From the NCBI GenBank assembly GCA_027924645.1, contig BSBN01001687.1, forward strand, positions 8,122,001 through 8,186,000: a DNA stretch of 64,000 bases, in the 5' to 3' direction. Under the pieces are notes generated by a model. That model was not told the origin of the DNA. It saw only the letters and a list, made by a program, of their open reading frames with translations, and searched no databases. This stretch comes from Cunninghamia lanceolata. Its lineage: Eukaryota; Streptophyta; Pinopsida; Cupressales; Cupressaceae. Shown here piece after piece: positions 1 to 11,589 of this stretch; the stretch's first letter is position 1; each line of letters begins with the position of its first letter. The position numbers and the translations under genes were made by a program.

Positions 1-1758
1 TAGATAGAATGAATAAGATAGGATGATGATGGGCAGCTTTCAAGTAATTGCTCAAAATGAAAAGAAATGCAATCCTTATGTTTGATATAGCATATGGATG
101 TTATGCACCAGGGCATAAGAAACCAAGGTGTCGAGGTATCCAATGCGTAACTAGCACGTTACAATCTGTCTGAACGCATGTGGTCAAGATGTGGAGCCAA
201 CATGCACAAGATATGAATAACAGCTAGTGTTGGACTTTGACGCTACAAACAATGGTTTGAGCTTATCTCCACTACACATAATGATAGCTTGTTGGTTATA
301 TGTATGGAGTTAGTCTTGACATAGAATAGTCTCCAGTGCATAAGAGACTGTTTAGCTTCTCAGATGCTAGAGATATTGATATGTAAGATGCTAATCCCAA
401 CACGTACAAGATACCAAGACGCATAGGAAGAGAATAAGATCATCCCGCAAACACAGCATACGAAAGCTATACGACCATGCCCCAGTCCTAACTTCATCAC
501 AACATACCAAGATATAAAGAGATCAAGGCAGTCTTGACTAGGTATAGAAAAGGGACAAAAGGTAAATCAAAAGATAAAACAAAAGATACTGTCATCACGT
601 TCTCTTGCCAAATTTTGGGTGCTCTTGGATAGATTAAGCTGGCGCCTTGTTAAGAGGAAAGCTACATCCTGTTGAAGGCTAAAGTTGTTGATAAACTGTT
701 ATAGCAAATGTTGGCTTAAGGCATGCGGACAAATAGCTTCTGGCTTACCTTTGATTGGTTAAAGTGAGTGAGCTTGCAATAGACACATGGATTGCTTCTT
801 GTTTGAGCTGATCAAAGAGAAGAAGATGGATGATGCATGAAGATGAAGAAGATGGGGAGGATCATCTGTGCTTGAGTACTGGAAACTTCCTTCTTATTCC
901 AGACTGCCTACATACCCTGTATCCACGGGATCAAAGCACATTTACGATGAAGATGAGACATGATGAATATGTAGTTCTGGGTTTTATTGATGAGGTAAGT
1001 GATGAAAGATAGAAGAATGTGAGCTGAAAGATTGAAGGATGTTTAGAAGAAAAGATGACAGATAACTAATGAAAGGGGCTATCGTCTTAGCCTGAATCAG
1101 AGTGCTTCCTTCGCATCTCAGATGGCCTACATACCCTGTATCCATGGGATCAAGGCGTCAACGATAGAGCTAGATGTAGTTCTTATTGATGTGGCTAATC
1201 GATTGGATGTTTGATCAAGCGATGTTTGTTGCAATTGTTGGATGAATGTGGATGGATTGTGAAGGTATGAGTCCTGGTTGCAAGCTGTTAAGTCATATTT
1301 GTTGGTGGACATGTGCCACGGCTGAAGTTGATAAGGTGTGCTGTGTTGGAAGCTGAGTTATTTGATGCGTTATGAGCTAGAGATAACAGGATCCACTTCC
1401 AAATAAGACTCAACAAATGCCCCCAGTGCGGGATGAGGTTTATTAGGCAGAAGCGACAATGCAGAAAAGATGTGGCCAAGATGCGAAGGTGCCAAAAGAT
1501 ATAGATATCACGACAATGTCTCAAGTATGACAGCTAGCATTGGCAAAGGATGAAGAGGAAAGGCTATGTGTGAGATTGCGATAGGGCTTATGAGTATGGC
1601 TTATACAAGATGCAGTGGGGAAAATGATCAAACGAACCAAACAAATGAGGGAAGCTGGTCACTACACATAGCGCCTGTTTGCCAGGTTTTCACTATGGTA
1701 CTTATCCAAGGCGCCTGTTTACCAGGTTTTCACCAGAGGACAGATTATTTATTAGATG

Positions 1759-1789
<31 letters not shown>

Positions 1790-1845
1790 ATTATTTTTTT
1801 TTTTTGGATTTTTTTTTTTTTGATTTTTTGGGGGATAGCTGAGAT
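1..1845 (-). other. 3' non-coding part of element 1 after pol
   Basis: Matches 58990-60654 of element 2 in order and orientation, for example the run with TTTGATATAGCATATGGAT near 80 and 59015, so it is internal to the element. It has an A-rich tract on the sense strand right after the stop (1757-1822, poly-T on plus). A short duplicated phrase contains CAGGTTTTCAC (1680-1735). A roughly 220-bp tandem duplication is marked by CCTACATACCCTGTATCC at about 908 and 1126. No ORF here is convincing. Confidence 0.65.
860..1290. repeat. Tandem duplication of about 220 bp
   Basis: Two diverged copies share a Leu/Ser-type start phrase, then CCTACATACCCTGTATCC-[A]-GGGATCAA, then a run ending near GTAGTTCT. 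They begin about 218 bp apart. The same duplication is present in element 2 (about 59800-60110), so it predates the split of the two copies. Confidence 0.7.
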
Positions 1846-4800
1846 TCATGGATAAAACTTCTTGAGATGAACGCTGTTGACGGGTTCATCCAAGGGAATG
1901 CCTTCAGGTGTTGACAAAGTGTATGCGCCGGATCCATAGACTGCTGTGATAATGAAAGGACCAAGCCAATTTGGTTCAAACTTGCCCTGTTTCTCTCGAT
2001 GCTGTTGATTCCTTTAGTTTTCTTTAAGGACAAGGTCGCCAACCTGAAATCTGCGTTCTCTGATCTTTTTGTTGTAGCTGCAGCGTAGCCAGTTTTGATA
2101 GACTTGAAGATGGTTCAATGCTGTAAGGCGGCGTTCATCTAAGAGCTCAAGATCATGGAGTCGGGACACTCGATATTCTTCATCTGAGATAGTATGTTGC
2201 AAGGATATGCGCAAAGAGGGGATCTCAACCTCGATAGGCAAAATAGCTTCAGTGCCATAGACGAGAGCATAGGGTGTGGCGCCAGTAGGAGTTCTGACAC
2301 TTGTTCTATATGCCCATAAAGCAGGATGCAGTTGTAGATGCCAATCTCGACCAGCTTCATTAACAGTCTTTTTGAGGATCTTGATGATTGTCTTATTAGA
2401 GGCTTCAGCTTGACCATTGCTCTGAGGATAATAAGGTGTAGAGAACCTATGTTGAATATGGAACTTATTGCAAAGATCTCTAACCTCTTGGTTCTTGAAA
2501 GGCCGACCATTGTCTATGACAATAGCTTGAGGAACTCCATAACGACAGATGATGTAGTGTAAGATGAATTTAGCTATTTGTTTACCTGTGATGTAGGTCA
2601 TTGGTATGGCTTCTACCCACTTTGTGAAATACTCAGTGGCAGTGATAATAAACTTATGACCATTTGATGAAGTAGGATGGATTTTACCCACAAGATCAAG
2701 TCCCCATTGCGAAAAAGGCCATGGAGTGACAATAGGCTGAAGCTCATGTGCTGGTGCATGTATTAGATCTCCATGTTTCTGACATTGTAGACATCTCCTT
2801 GCAAATTGTTGGGCATCTTTTTCCATAGTTGGCCAATAGTATCCTGCTCGCAGAAGTTTCTTAACAAGGCCAGGGCCAGCGGAATGCGAACCGCAGACAC
2901 CTTCATGTACTTCACGTAAGGCCGTTTTTGCTTCCTCGGAATCAAGACATCTAAGAAGGATACCATCAAGACTCCGGCGATAAAGGGTGTCTCCTAAGAT
3001 AGTGTAACGAGAGGCTCGACGGATAAAAGTTTTACGCTGGGTGTTGGATAGTTGAAGAGGCAAGGTGTGATTACGGAGATACTCGTATATATCTTTGTAC
3101 CACAACGAGTTGGGACCAACAATCTCACATATGAGCTCAGACTGTGGAACTTCAAATGCTGGGATCAAAAGCTGTTCGACCAAGAATTCACATTTATGGG
3201 TGTTAGATGGCATTTCTAAAAGAGATCCAATTATAGCCATGGCATCTGCTGCTCTGTTTTGTAATCTTGGAATTTGCTCGAAGGTAATGTCCTCAAAATA
3301 TTGCTTGAAATCATCCACCATTAGCTTGTATGGAAGAAGCTTCTCGTCTTTTGTTTGATATTCATCTAAGACCTGTTTGATAACCAGCTGAGAATCGCCA
3401 AAGACTTGTAACTGTTTGATAGCCCATTGTACTGCCATGCGTAAACCTATGATTAAAGCTTCATACTCTGCTATGTTGTTGGTACATGGGAATGCTATTC
3501 TGTATGATTTAGGTATGTAGTCTCCTTGGGGAGTGACAAACAAGATACCTGCTCCAGATCCGTGTTGAGTGTATGATCCATCAAAGTATAGCTGCCATCG
3601 TGCTGGAGAGCTTAAATTAAACAATCCTTCATCAGGGAATTCTGGGTATATTGGCTGAATGTCTGTGATAGGTGCTGCAGCTAATTGATCAGCAATGACT
3701 TGTCCTTTGATAGCTTTACGGTTCACATATTGTATGTCAAATTCACTCAAGATCATAACCCATTTTGCTAATCTCCTTGTGAGAAGTGCTTTTGAAAGGA
3801 GATACTTGAGGGGATCCACATTAGAGATGAGCTTTGTTGTTTGGTTCAACATATAGTGTCGCAACTTTTGGGAAGCAAACACTAATGCTAAACAAGCTTT
3901 TTCCATGAACGAGTAATTGAGTTCATATCCCACAAGAGTTCTGCTAATGTAGTAGATGGCTTGTTCTTTTCTTGAGTCATCATGTTGAGCTAGAAGGGCA
4001 CCCAATGCTGCGGTTGTTGATGATATATAGAGCAGTAATGGACGATCAAGTACAGGAGGTATTAACACAGGAGGTGTTGCCAAGTATTCCTTTATCTTAT
4101 CAAAAGCCTGTTGACACTTTTCATCCCACTTAAAAGGTTCACCCTTACGAAGAAGATGCTGAAAAGGATGACATTTATCTGCGAGTTGTGAGATAAATCG
4201 GCGGATAGATTGTAGCCTACCCTGTAAACTGCGGAGCTGTTTGAGATTCGTTGGTGGAGGCATTTCTATGATAGATTTTACCTTAGCTGGGTCCACTTCT
4301 ATCCCTCGTCGAGACACAATATATCCCAATAATTTTCCTGATGTTACGCCAAATACACACTTCTTTGGGTTTAGTCTGACTTGGTATTTTTCTAATCGAT
4401 CAAAAATTTGTGCCAACACTTGTAGATGTCCTTCCCTTGTCTTAGATTTTCCCAGGATGTCATCAACATAGTCTTCCATGATAGTGTGAAAAAGGTCATG
4501 AAAAATAACTGTCATGGCTCGTTGATATGTAGCTCCAGCGTTTTTGAGACCAAAAGGCATTACAACCCAGCAATATGTGCCCCATGGACAAATAAAAGAC
4601 GTTTTATCTTGGTCTTCCTCTGCTATTCTGATTTGATTATAACCAGAAAATCCATCCATCAAAGATAGCATTTCATGTCCTGCTGTAAGATCAACAATGT
4701 TGTCTATGCTTGGTAATGGAAAATCGTCTTTAGGACATGCTTTGTTAAGATCTCTAAAGTCTGTGCAGCAGCGAACTCGTCCATCTGGTTTGGCTACAGG

Positions 4801-4863
4801 TACTAAGTTTGAAACCCATTCTAGATAATCAATAGGCTTTATGAACTTTGCTTCTAACAGTTT
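1846..4863 (-). pseudogene. Reverse transcriptase, two RNase H domains and integrase of gag-pol, element 1
   Basis: Same frame as gag. Reverse transcriptase runs from about 4860 (KFIKPIDY, DFRDLNKACPKDDFPLP, VMPFGLKNAGATYQ, catalytic YVDD near 4460-4470). The first RNase H (about 4040-3670) lacks the usual first catalytic Asp (PLLLYISSTTAALGALL) and looks like a structural connection. A second, archaeal-type RNase H (about 3600-3217) keeps D-E-D-D (DGSYTQHG, AEYEAL, GDSQLV, NRAADAMA). Integrase follows with its H-C zinc region (CLQCQKHG) and D, D, E (WGLDLVG, VIDNGRPF, GQAEASN). An in-frame TAA at 2014-2016 precedes the last 55 codons. The natural stop is the TGA at 1846-1848. There is no chromodomain. 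Two RNase H domains define the Tat lineage. The frame is otherwise intact. Confidence 0.93.
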
Positions 4864-6570
4864 CTAAATTTCTGCTTTGACCAATAAGGCAACTTGTGGA
4901 TGCATTTTGCACAATTTTTGTTTGACAGGCTTTGCATCAGGGAATACTGCTAAATGATGTACCATAAGTGAAGGATCTAGTCCTGGCATGTCTGCATAAG
5001 TCCATGCAAAATTTATAACCCTTCTCAGAAAAAATGCTGTGAAGTTCTTTCGTTCTTGCTCTGATAGTGATGCTGCCAAAAAAGTGATCTTCGGATTCTG
5101 TTCTGTTCCCAAGTTCATGTCTTGTGATTTTTCAACTAGCACAGTTGATTTCTCATGGTAATCAGCGGCGACAGGAAGATCAAATCCCTCATCCTCGGGC
5201 GCCTCAGAGAGGTTTTCACCTTCGGATACGTCCTTTATTTTTACTTTTTCACGGTCAAGAGGCGCCTTTCGATTTTCACCTAATGACCTATTTTGTTGAA
5301 TTTTGTTTATTTCACTTTTGCGACTGAAGGATTTGATACTTCCGCCAAAATATGCTAGTTTAGGTAATTCCATCATGAAACCTGCTTTGTGATCACCCAG
5401 TGGAATACCTTGTCTCAAACCCATGAATTCTGCAATGGCTTCGTCATTTTCAAATGTATCTAATATCGGTGCCCCCTGTTGGTCCCAATCGATGAGGTCA
5501 GGATATACGAGTGAGAGGCTAAAGGAGGGATCGTGATGGCTAGAAGAGGTTGTGGAAAACATGAAGATGGAATGTTCTTGAAAAAGGTCGGTGATATGAA
5601 GGGAGGAGTCGTCGATGATATCTGAGTTAGAAGTCTCTCCTACCGAGGAAGGTCCAACGTCAATATCGGAAATACACTTAATGTCTTTGGGTCGCGGTAC
5701 CTCCGGTTGGTAACCAAGGCCTTGCTTATTAAACTTCGTAGACACAATAATGGGCTCAATAGGTCCTTGTTCCTGTGATCCCAAGCCGCCATGTCCTTTA
5801 TAGCCCATGTTCTTAATGATACGAAACCCGTTGTTGTAGCGCTCTACTTCAAGTTGGACTTGGTCATTTTCATCAAAGAATATCCAAGAGTTGATGTCCT
5901 CAATGTCTTCGTCATCCAAGAAACCACCTTTAATGAATACGGTAGGGGGAGCTTTGATAACAGCGGAGGATGAAGTGGGCTTAGATGTAGAGGGCTTACC
6001 ATGGGATTTAGGAGATAATGGAAAGGTACCAATGCAATAGGATTCCTGCAATTTGTATTCACCAGGGCCATGTTCGGTATATTTGATATGGAGGTTGGAA
6101 GCGGCTTTGCTAGATGAAGGTTTGAGCAGATCGGATGGGTCTACATAGGAGGAAGACGGATATGCCTCGGTGTTGATAGGGATACGGTTTGGACTCTGAT
6201 ATTTAGCTTGAAAGGCACGGCAAAACTCAAATGGATTGGGATCAGCTTGAATGGTAACTTCAACACCCTTATGTGGAAATTTAAGGCATTGGTGATATGT
6301 AGATGGAACTGCTTTAAGGGTATGGATCCAAGGGCGTCCAAGGATGATGTTGTAAGGAAGATCAATATCAAGGACTTGGCAGCGAGTTTCTGTAATGACC
6401 GGACCAACTTGAATAGGCAATAAGATGATCCCTTCGGTATCTCTTTCAGCGTCATCATATGCTCTGATGGTTATAACTTTGGAAGTGTCAACATCTTTCT
6501 CAGAATATCCCAATTGCTTGATAAGTTTCAAAGAACATATATTTAGACCAGCTCCCCCATCTATCAAGAC
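4864..6570 (-). pseudogene. Protease and G-patch region of gag-pol, element 1
   Basis: Continues the gag frame directly. The first residues (LIDGGAGLNI) carry the active-site triplet D-G-G in place of D-T/S-G, with the second protease landmark IILGRPW about 75 residues on, as in plant Ty3/gypsy aspartic proteases. After a Ser/Pro-rich linker there is a G-patch domain (5698-5832). The C-terminal part (from TFLAASLSEQERKN to PQVALLVKAEI) is the approach to reverse transcriptase, with FAWTYADMPGLDPSL typical of this lineage. It ends at an in-frame TAG (4864-4866), where CAG (Gln) would fit. Confidence is high for protease and G-patch. Confidence 0.9.
5698..5832 (-). other. G-patch domain inside gag-pol
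   Basis: Residues of the form GFRIIKNMGYKGHGGLG...QGPIEPI...KQGLGY match the G-patch pattern: a hydrophobic helix, then M-G-[WY]-x-G-x-GLG, then QG-[IP]-x-EP and a final GLG[YF]. It lies between protease and reverse transcriptase. G-patches bind nucleic acid or activate DEAH helicases. One is known at the C-terminus of betaretroviral protease, which is the same relative position. Confidence 0.8.
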
Positions 6571-9500
6571 TCATTTGATACGGCGTTGGTTAACAAACAC
6601 TTCAATATGGAGGGCCTCATTGTGTGACGGATGAATGGAGGGTTGAAGATCTTTATCGGAAAAGGTCAAATGACAAGGGGCTGCAATGCTAGCGACCATA
6701 GATTGAAATTGTGTGATATTAATATTATTAGGCACCGAAGACTCTTGTAAGGCCTTATCAAGGATAGCTTTATGTGCGGGGGATATGCGGAGCAGCTCAA
6801 GGATAGATATGTGTGCAGGCGTTTTACCAAGGTGATCCAAGAGGTTATAGTCAGAGAGAGGTCGAGGAGGATGAGGAGGTGCTCCTTGGACGGTAACTCG
6901 ACCTCTGTGCGTGGTTACGGCACAATCAAGTGCTCCTTGGACGGTAATGGTAGAAATGCGAGCATGGTCAATGCGGCCAATAGTAGATGATGCATAGCTA
7001 TAGGGAATAGCATTTCCAGCTTGAAGATTATTTGTCTGATCATGAGATGGAAGTGGATTCTTGAAAGTCTCTAGATCATAGTTTGATGTGGATTGTTGAG
7101 CAGGTTGAGCTGTTGAAGGTGTGACGTTGATTAAACCTTGATCAATGCAGTCTTGGATAACATGTTTTAAGCGCATACAACCATTTGTTTTGTGTCCTTT
7201 AACTCGATGGTAATCACAATACTCATTCTCTTTGTACCAAGGAGCTCGAAAGAGTGGTTCGCCATTTGGTGGTGCATCGGGTAGAATAACATCTCCGGCT
7301 TGAAGCAGCTTTCGAAGAATAACTTCCATGGGTTCCACTAATGGTGTAAATTGTCGGCGTGGATTAGAAGTTTGGCGTTGGTTTCTTCGTTGTGAAAAAG
7401 ACTGTCTTGGTGGAGAGGCTGCTTGAATGTTGATGGGAGCTCTCATAGTTTGGATATTCTTTGTATCAACAATACCGTCATTGACAACATTCTTGTTCTT
7501 GTTCCAAAAGCGAGACTTATCATTGGAATTTTGGGGAGAATCTTTGTTATCACGAAAGATCTTTATAGTTCCTTTGGCAATTAAGGCTCGTTCAATAATA
7601 ACTCCTTTGGAAACTAGTTCTTCAAAGGTGCTAGCACTTTGCAATTGTAGTTGGAATGACAGCTCAGGATGAAGATTTTGAACAAAGATGTCAAGCTGTT
7701 GTTTCTCAGGGATTTCCCATGATAATTTGCTAGCCATATTACGCCATCGTTGGGTAAATGAGGAAAAGGTTTCACCGTTGCGTTGTTTGTTGTTGACAAG
7801 GTCATTCATGTTTACCTCATGTTCAATGTTGAAGGCAAAATGTGATCAAAACTTGGTCGCCAATTCTGAAAAAGTCTTAATTCCTGGAGGTAAATGAGAA
7901 AACCATTCGAGAGCTTGTCCTGCTAAGCTTCGAGGAAATAGTCTCAAAAGATATGTATCATCATAGGCAACATCGAGACATGCCACGAAAAAGGCTCGAA
8001 GATGGTCGTCCGGATTTCCTTTCCCTTTGTACTTATCAAATTGTGGGATTTCAAAGTGTGGTGGAAAAGGTATCATATTAAGAGACTTGTCAAACGGATA
8101 GGCGCATATGTTTTCAAGAGAGAAAGGTTTCTTGCCTTGTCCTACCCTTTCATCGATCATCTGTTGGATATCGGCTGAAGATAACTGCTGTTGTTGCGAA
8201 GGGGGTGGAGTATGATATGAGACATATTGTGGTTGCAGTTGTGGTATATGTGGAGTTATGATTGTTTGTTGTGGTTGTAGGATGTATGAAGCTGTGACTG
8301 TTTGTTGTGGTTGTGGGATGTATGAAGCGGTGACTGTTTGTTGTGGTTGTGGGATGTATGAAACGGTGACTGTTTGTTGGGGTTGTGTGCCCACAATGTA
8401 TGTCAAAGGAGTGGTATGTGACATGTATGTGTTAGAGGATTGCTGTCCTTGAGACACAAGTGGCAAGTGGGTGTGCATCACATGAGAAGTGGATGTTGGA
8501 TTGATAGTAGCAGATGGTTGGGAAGTTGGGATTGAATTCATGACATGGTAAGTGACGGAGGGATTGGTAGAGACGACAGAAGGATGAACATTGGGATTGG
8601 TATTTTGGACAATATGAGGATTGGTATATGTCATGTGTTGGGTGATATTAGAGAAGCCTTGGGTAGCATAAGATGGATTGATGGTGTGTGAAGGATTGGA
8701 AGAAGAGGACAGCATGGATGTAAGCTGATCAACATAAGTGATCTTATTGTTTGGATTGGCTTGAGAACTGAGGGGATCACTCATATCAATGAGACTAACG
8801 TTGGGATTATAGGATAGCATGGAGGAATTAGCAGTTGGTGTATGAGATGTGGTAGATTGCAATGGGTGTGAAGCATGGACAACATGTGTTGTTGGAATGG
8901 TTTGAGAGGTATGCACACCATAAGATATGGGAGTGGCTTGTGATGCTCGAAGTGTTTGCGCTTGTGTTGCATGGACAGCTTGTGTTACTTGAGGCATGGA
9001 AACAGTCATGGTAGAAGGAGAGATATGTTGAGGGACATGAAAAGGTGGAATGTTGAGATTTTGTGACATGAGAGGGAGCACATTGGTAGGGACTATCAAT
9101 GGTTCTAAAGTATGCTCTGATCGTGGTAACTCAAATGAAGTAACAATAGGCAATGAGGATGATGTTTGCGAGGTAATAGGAGATGATGTGACTATAGTAG
9201 ATGGTCTATTTGCAACAACAGCAGTAGTGTTGGGACCTTGCTCTCTAATAGTGGATATATCAAAGTCTTTAGGTAGTTTAGCACCCATGCGAGCAAGTTG
9301 GAGAAAACAGCGATCAGGCTCAGATATCATGAGTTTCTCAACTTGGTCCCATAGATAGGTATCTTGGAATTCTAATGAGTCGTCTTGAGATTGTTCTTCG
9401 AAAGTTTCCAAGGATGGTGGAGGTTGCATTTGTTGTGAAGATGATTCGCCCCTAGTGTACCCTTGAGGTATAAACATATGAGAAGGCATACCAGTTGTGA

Positions 9501-9621
9501 ATTGAGTTGCGTCCTTAAGAGGTGTTGTGAATTGTTTCATCTCAGCTTGCAATTTGGCATCCATTTCAGCCTTCAATTTGGCTTCTATTTCAGCTCGATA
9601 TTGACTCCTAGTTTGAGGCAT
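6571..9621 (-). pseudogene. gag region of gag-pol polyprotein, element 1
   Basis: This is the 5' part of the polyprotein and would form the virus-like particle shell. The N-terminus (MPQTRSQYRAEIEAKLKAEM) is a charged helical stretch. A long Thr/Ser/Gln/Pro-rich region follows, including about 3.5 copies of a 12-residue repeat (8260-8385). Next comes a retrotransposon gag (capsid-like) domain around IPQFDKYKGKGNPDDHLRAF, with LAGQALEWFSHLPPG and FSSFTQRWR downstream. A C-x2-H-x5-H-x4-C zinc motif (CDYHRVKGHKTNGC) sits near 7190-7240. An in-frame TGA at 7846-7848 cuts the capsid domain, and a second TGA at 6571-6573 separates gag from protease. Both sit where an Arg CGA would fit, so one C-to-T change each would explain them. 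There is no frameshift. The start at 9621 is the first ATG of the frame. Confidence 0.9.
8260..8385 (-). repeat. 36-bp tandem repeat within gag
   Basis: About 3.5 copies starting at 8260, 8296 and 8332, with a partial copy to 8385. They encode a 12-residue unit of the type TVTASYIPQPQQ in the Gln/Thr-rich linker of gag. Confidence 0.88.
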
Positions 9622-10119
9622 GATCTTGATGATGAAGTTGATCTTGTCAAAGATTTGAGACCCAAAAGATGATAGTTGGCTAGTTGGTTGATTGGTTGTT
9701 GTTTTGGTTTGCTGGTTTGGCTAAGTTGCTTGGTTGATTTGGTTTGGCTGAGTTGTTGTTGGTTGTCCCTAGAGGTAGCTTAATCACTCAAGGGAAAGAT
9801 TGTTTGCTGTTGATGTTTGTTGGAGCTAAAGCTAAAAGAGATTGTTTGCTGAAGCTAAAGCTGAAGGATGTTTGTTGATTGAAGCTAAAACTGAAGGTTG
9901 TTTGCTGATTGAAATGATTGGGTTGATGTCTGATTTGCTGGTTGGGGTCTCAAAAGATGGAAAAGCTCATGAGTTGTGATTGATTGATAAGCTCAAAATA
10001 GGAGACAAAGTCCAGGTATTTGCTGTTGATCAAAGAGAAGTCTGAAAGCTGATGTTTGAGATTCAAGCAAGCTGGTCCTGAGGCTAATTCAGCTGATGCA
10101 CTGAGATTTGCAGGGATTT

Positions 10120-10640
10120 TAGCTACAGGCGACTGATGATAACTCAAAGGCGACTCAAAGGATGCTAAAGGCGATTAATGATAGCTCAGATGCGACCTGG
10201 TTTAGTTTGACAGAAAAATGACAGTGCTAACCAGAAGCGAATGCTATGCCAGAGGCGATGACTGTTGGTTCAAAGGTGATTTTCTGTTGATCAGAGGCGA
10301 CTCAGATATCCCTAAAGGCGACAGTCTGTTGTTCAGAGGTGAGCTTGTTCAAGAATCAAGTGAACAACTGCGGCTTAAAAGTGACTTGGCTCAGACAAGA
10401 TGCGATGGGTTATGACTCAGATGCAACTTGGTTCAGGAACTAGGCGATCAGCTATGGTTCAAAAGTGATTCTATTCAATCAAAAGGTGATCAACTGCGGT
10501 TTAAAAGTGACTCTGTTTAGGCAATATGCGGGCAATTATTGTTTAAAAGCGACGCAGTTCAGGCAATATGCGAGTCACTACAGTTCAGAAGTGATGTCGG
10601 TGGTCTGTGCGAGCAGTTTAGGTTCAAAAGCGACTGTGTT
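10120..10640 (-). repeat. 21-nt degenerate repeat array B in the gag-pol leader
   Basis: The same 21-nt unit as array A, again on the sense (minus) strand. The plus strand shows AAAAGCGAC, AGAGGCGAC and ATATGCGA at intervals of 21 nt or simple multiples. This block is nearer gag and is separated from array A by about 950 bp of non-repeated sequence with strong hairpins. Confidence 0.75.
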
Positions 10641-10793
10641 TGTGTAACAGTGGTCTGATTTTGTAGTTTTTCAGCGAGAAAACAATGATAATAGTCACTC
10701 ACACTCACAACAAGCACAAACTAATACAACCTAGGCTAGGATAGGACAGTATCTGTTGAATCCCCTAGCTACGCCTATTCAAAGCGGGTAGCT

Positions 10794-10860
10794 CCAGGAT
10801 CTTGGTAGCACCGGTTCCTCCTTACATTTGCACACACTTCTCACGCATACCAAGATCTGG
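10794..10860 (-). other. Inverted repeat (hairpin) in the leader
   Basis: Arm 10794-10807 (CCAGGATCTTGGTA) pairs with 10848-10860 (TACCAAGATCTGG) with a single extra base, enclosing about 40 nt. It lies in the GC-richer spacer between arrays A and B. Confidence 0.7.
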
Positions 10861-11062
10861 GATTCTTATAAGGCTTGACCCTCTCCAAACCTTTAGATTG
10901 TCCCTGCTACCTCGGCTAAGAACTGCATGAATCAGGGCCGCTTCAAGGGTTTTGCCCTCTGTATCAACAGATAGAAGGTTTTTGGCTACTACACAAAGTT
11001 GCTAATAAGGGCATCCGTTTGGGTGGCTATACGTGCGGCAGCGCTACTCTCTGTTATGGAGT

Positions 11063-11105
11063 CTCCCAGCCTCCAAGGGTTGCGCCTTGGAGGGTTTTGG
11101 GGGAG
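11063..11105 (-). other. Strong GC-rich hairpin in the leader
   Basis: Arms 11070-11078 (CCTCCAAGG) and 11085-11093 (CCTTGGAGG) are perfect, with a 6-nt loop. An outer helix, 11063-11067 (CTCCC) with 11101-11105 (GGGAG), extends it across small internal loops. Its place in the untranslated leader of a retrotransposon RNA suggests packaging, dimerisation or translational control. That is inference. Confidence 0.75.
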
Positions 11106-11589
11106 GTTGGCTGTCGGTATAACACAACTGCACCCGTTGTTTGTGGCTTTCGACACAAACACTTTTCTTATATAGCGGTTCGGAAGGACTTGGCTTTAGC
11201 CCATTACCGCTTGGGTCGTATCCCTTCTCACACCGGGAAGGCAGGCCCTCTAAAGATAATGACAAGTTCTCATACACCCAAGATCCATTTGATAGGCAAG
11301 GGGAGAGGATACTTTTGTCATTAAATTTGGGTTACAGTCAGGCACATGCAAGCAATCAAAAAGATAAATCAAGCATGGAGCAAACAGTAGTTCATTTTAA
11401 GCACCAAGCCCAAATATGCCTAATTTAGTGAAAAAAACCACAAATCTTGGACCGATCGAACCTGCAACAGATATGTCAGTAGTTTGATAACCTCCTTTCT
11501 TGGACAAATCGATAAGATGCTGCGCAAATACCCAGTTAATAGCCAAAAATCAAACTGGAACTGAAACAGACTTGGAAACAATAGAACTT

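Noticed and set aside
830..1012. 60-codon acidic plus-strand ORF
   Set aside because: It covers the duplicated 220-bp unit and is not preserved in its second copy or in element 2.
1757..1822. T-rich run read as the polypurine tract of element 1
   Set aside because: It directly follows the pol stop and is followed by non-LTR internal sequence shared with element 2, where the real tract lies next to the LTR at 54151-54162.
8258..8452. Cys/Gly-rich plus-strand ORF with repeats
   Set aside because: It is the antisense shadow of the 36-bp repeat in gag.
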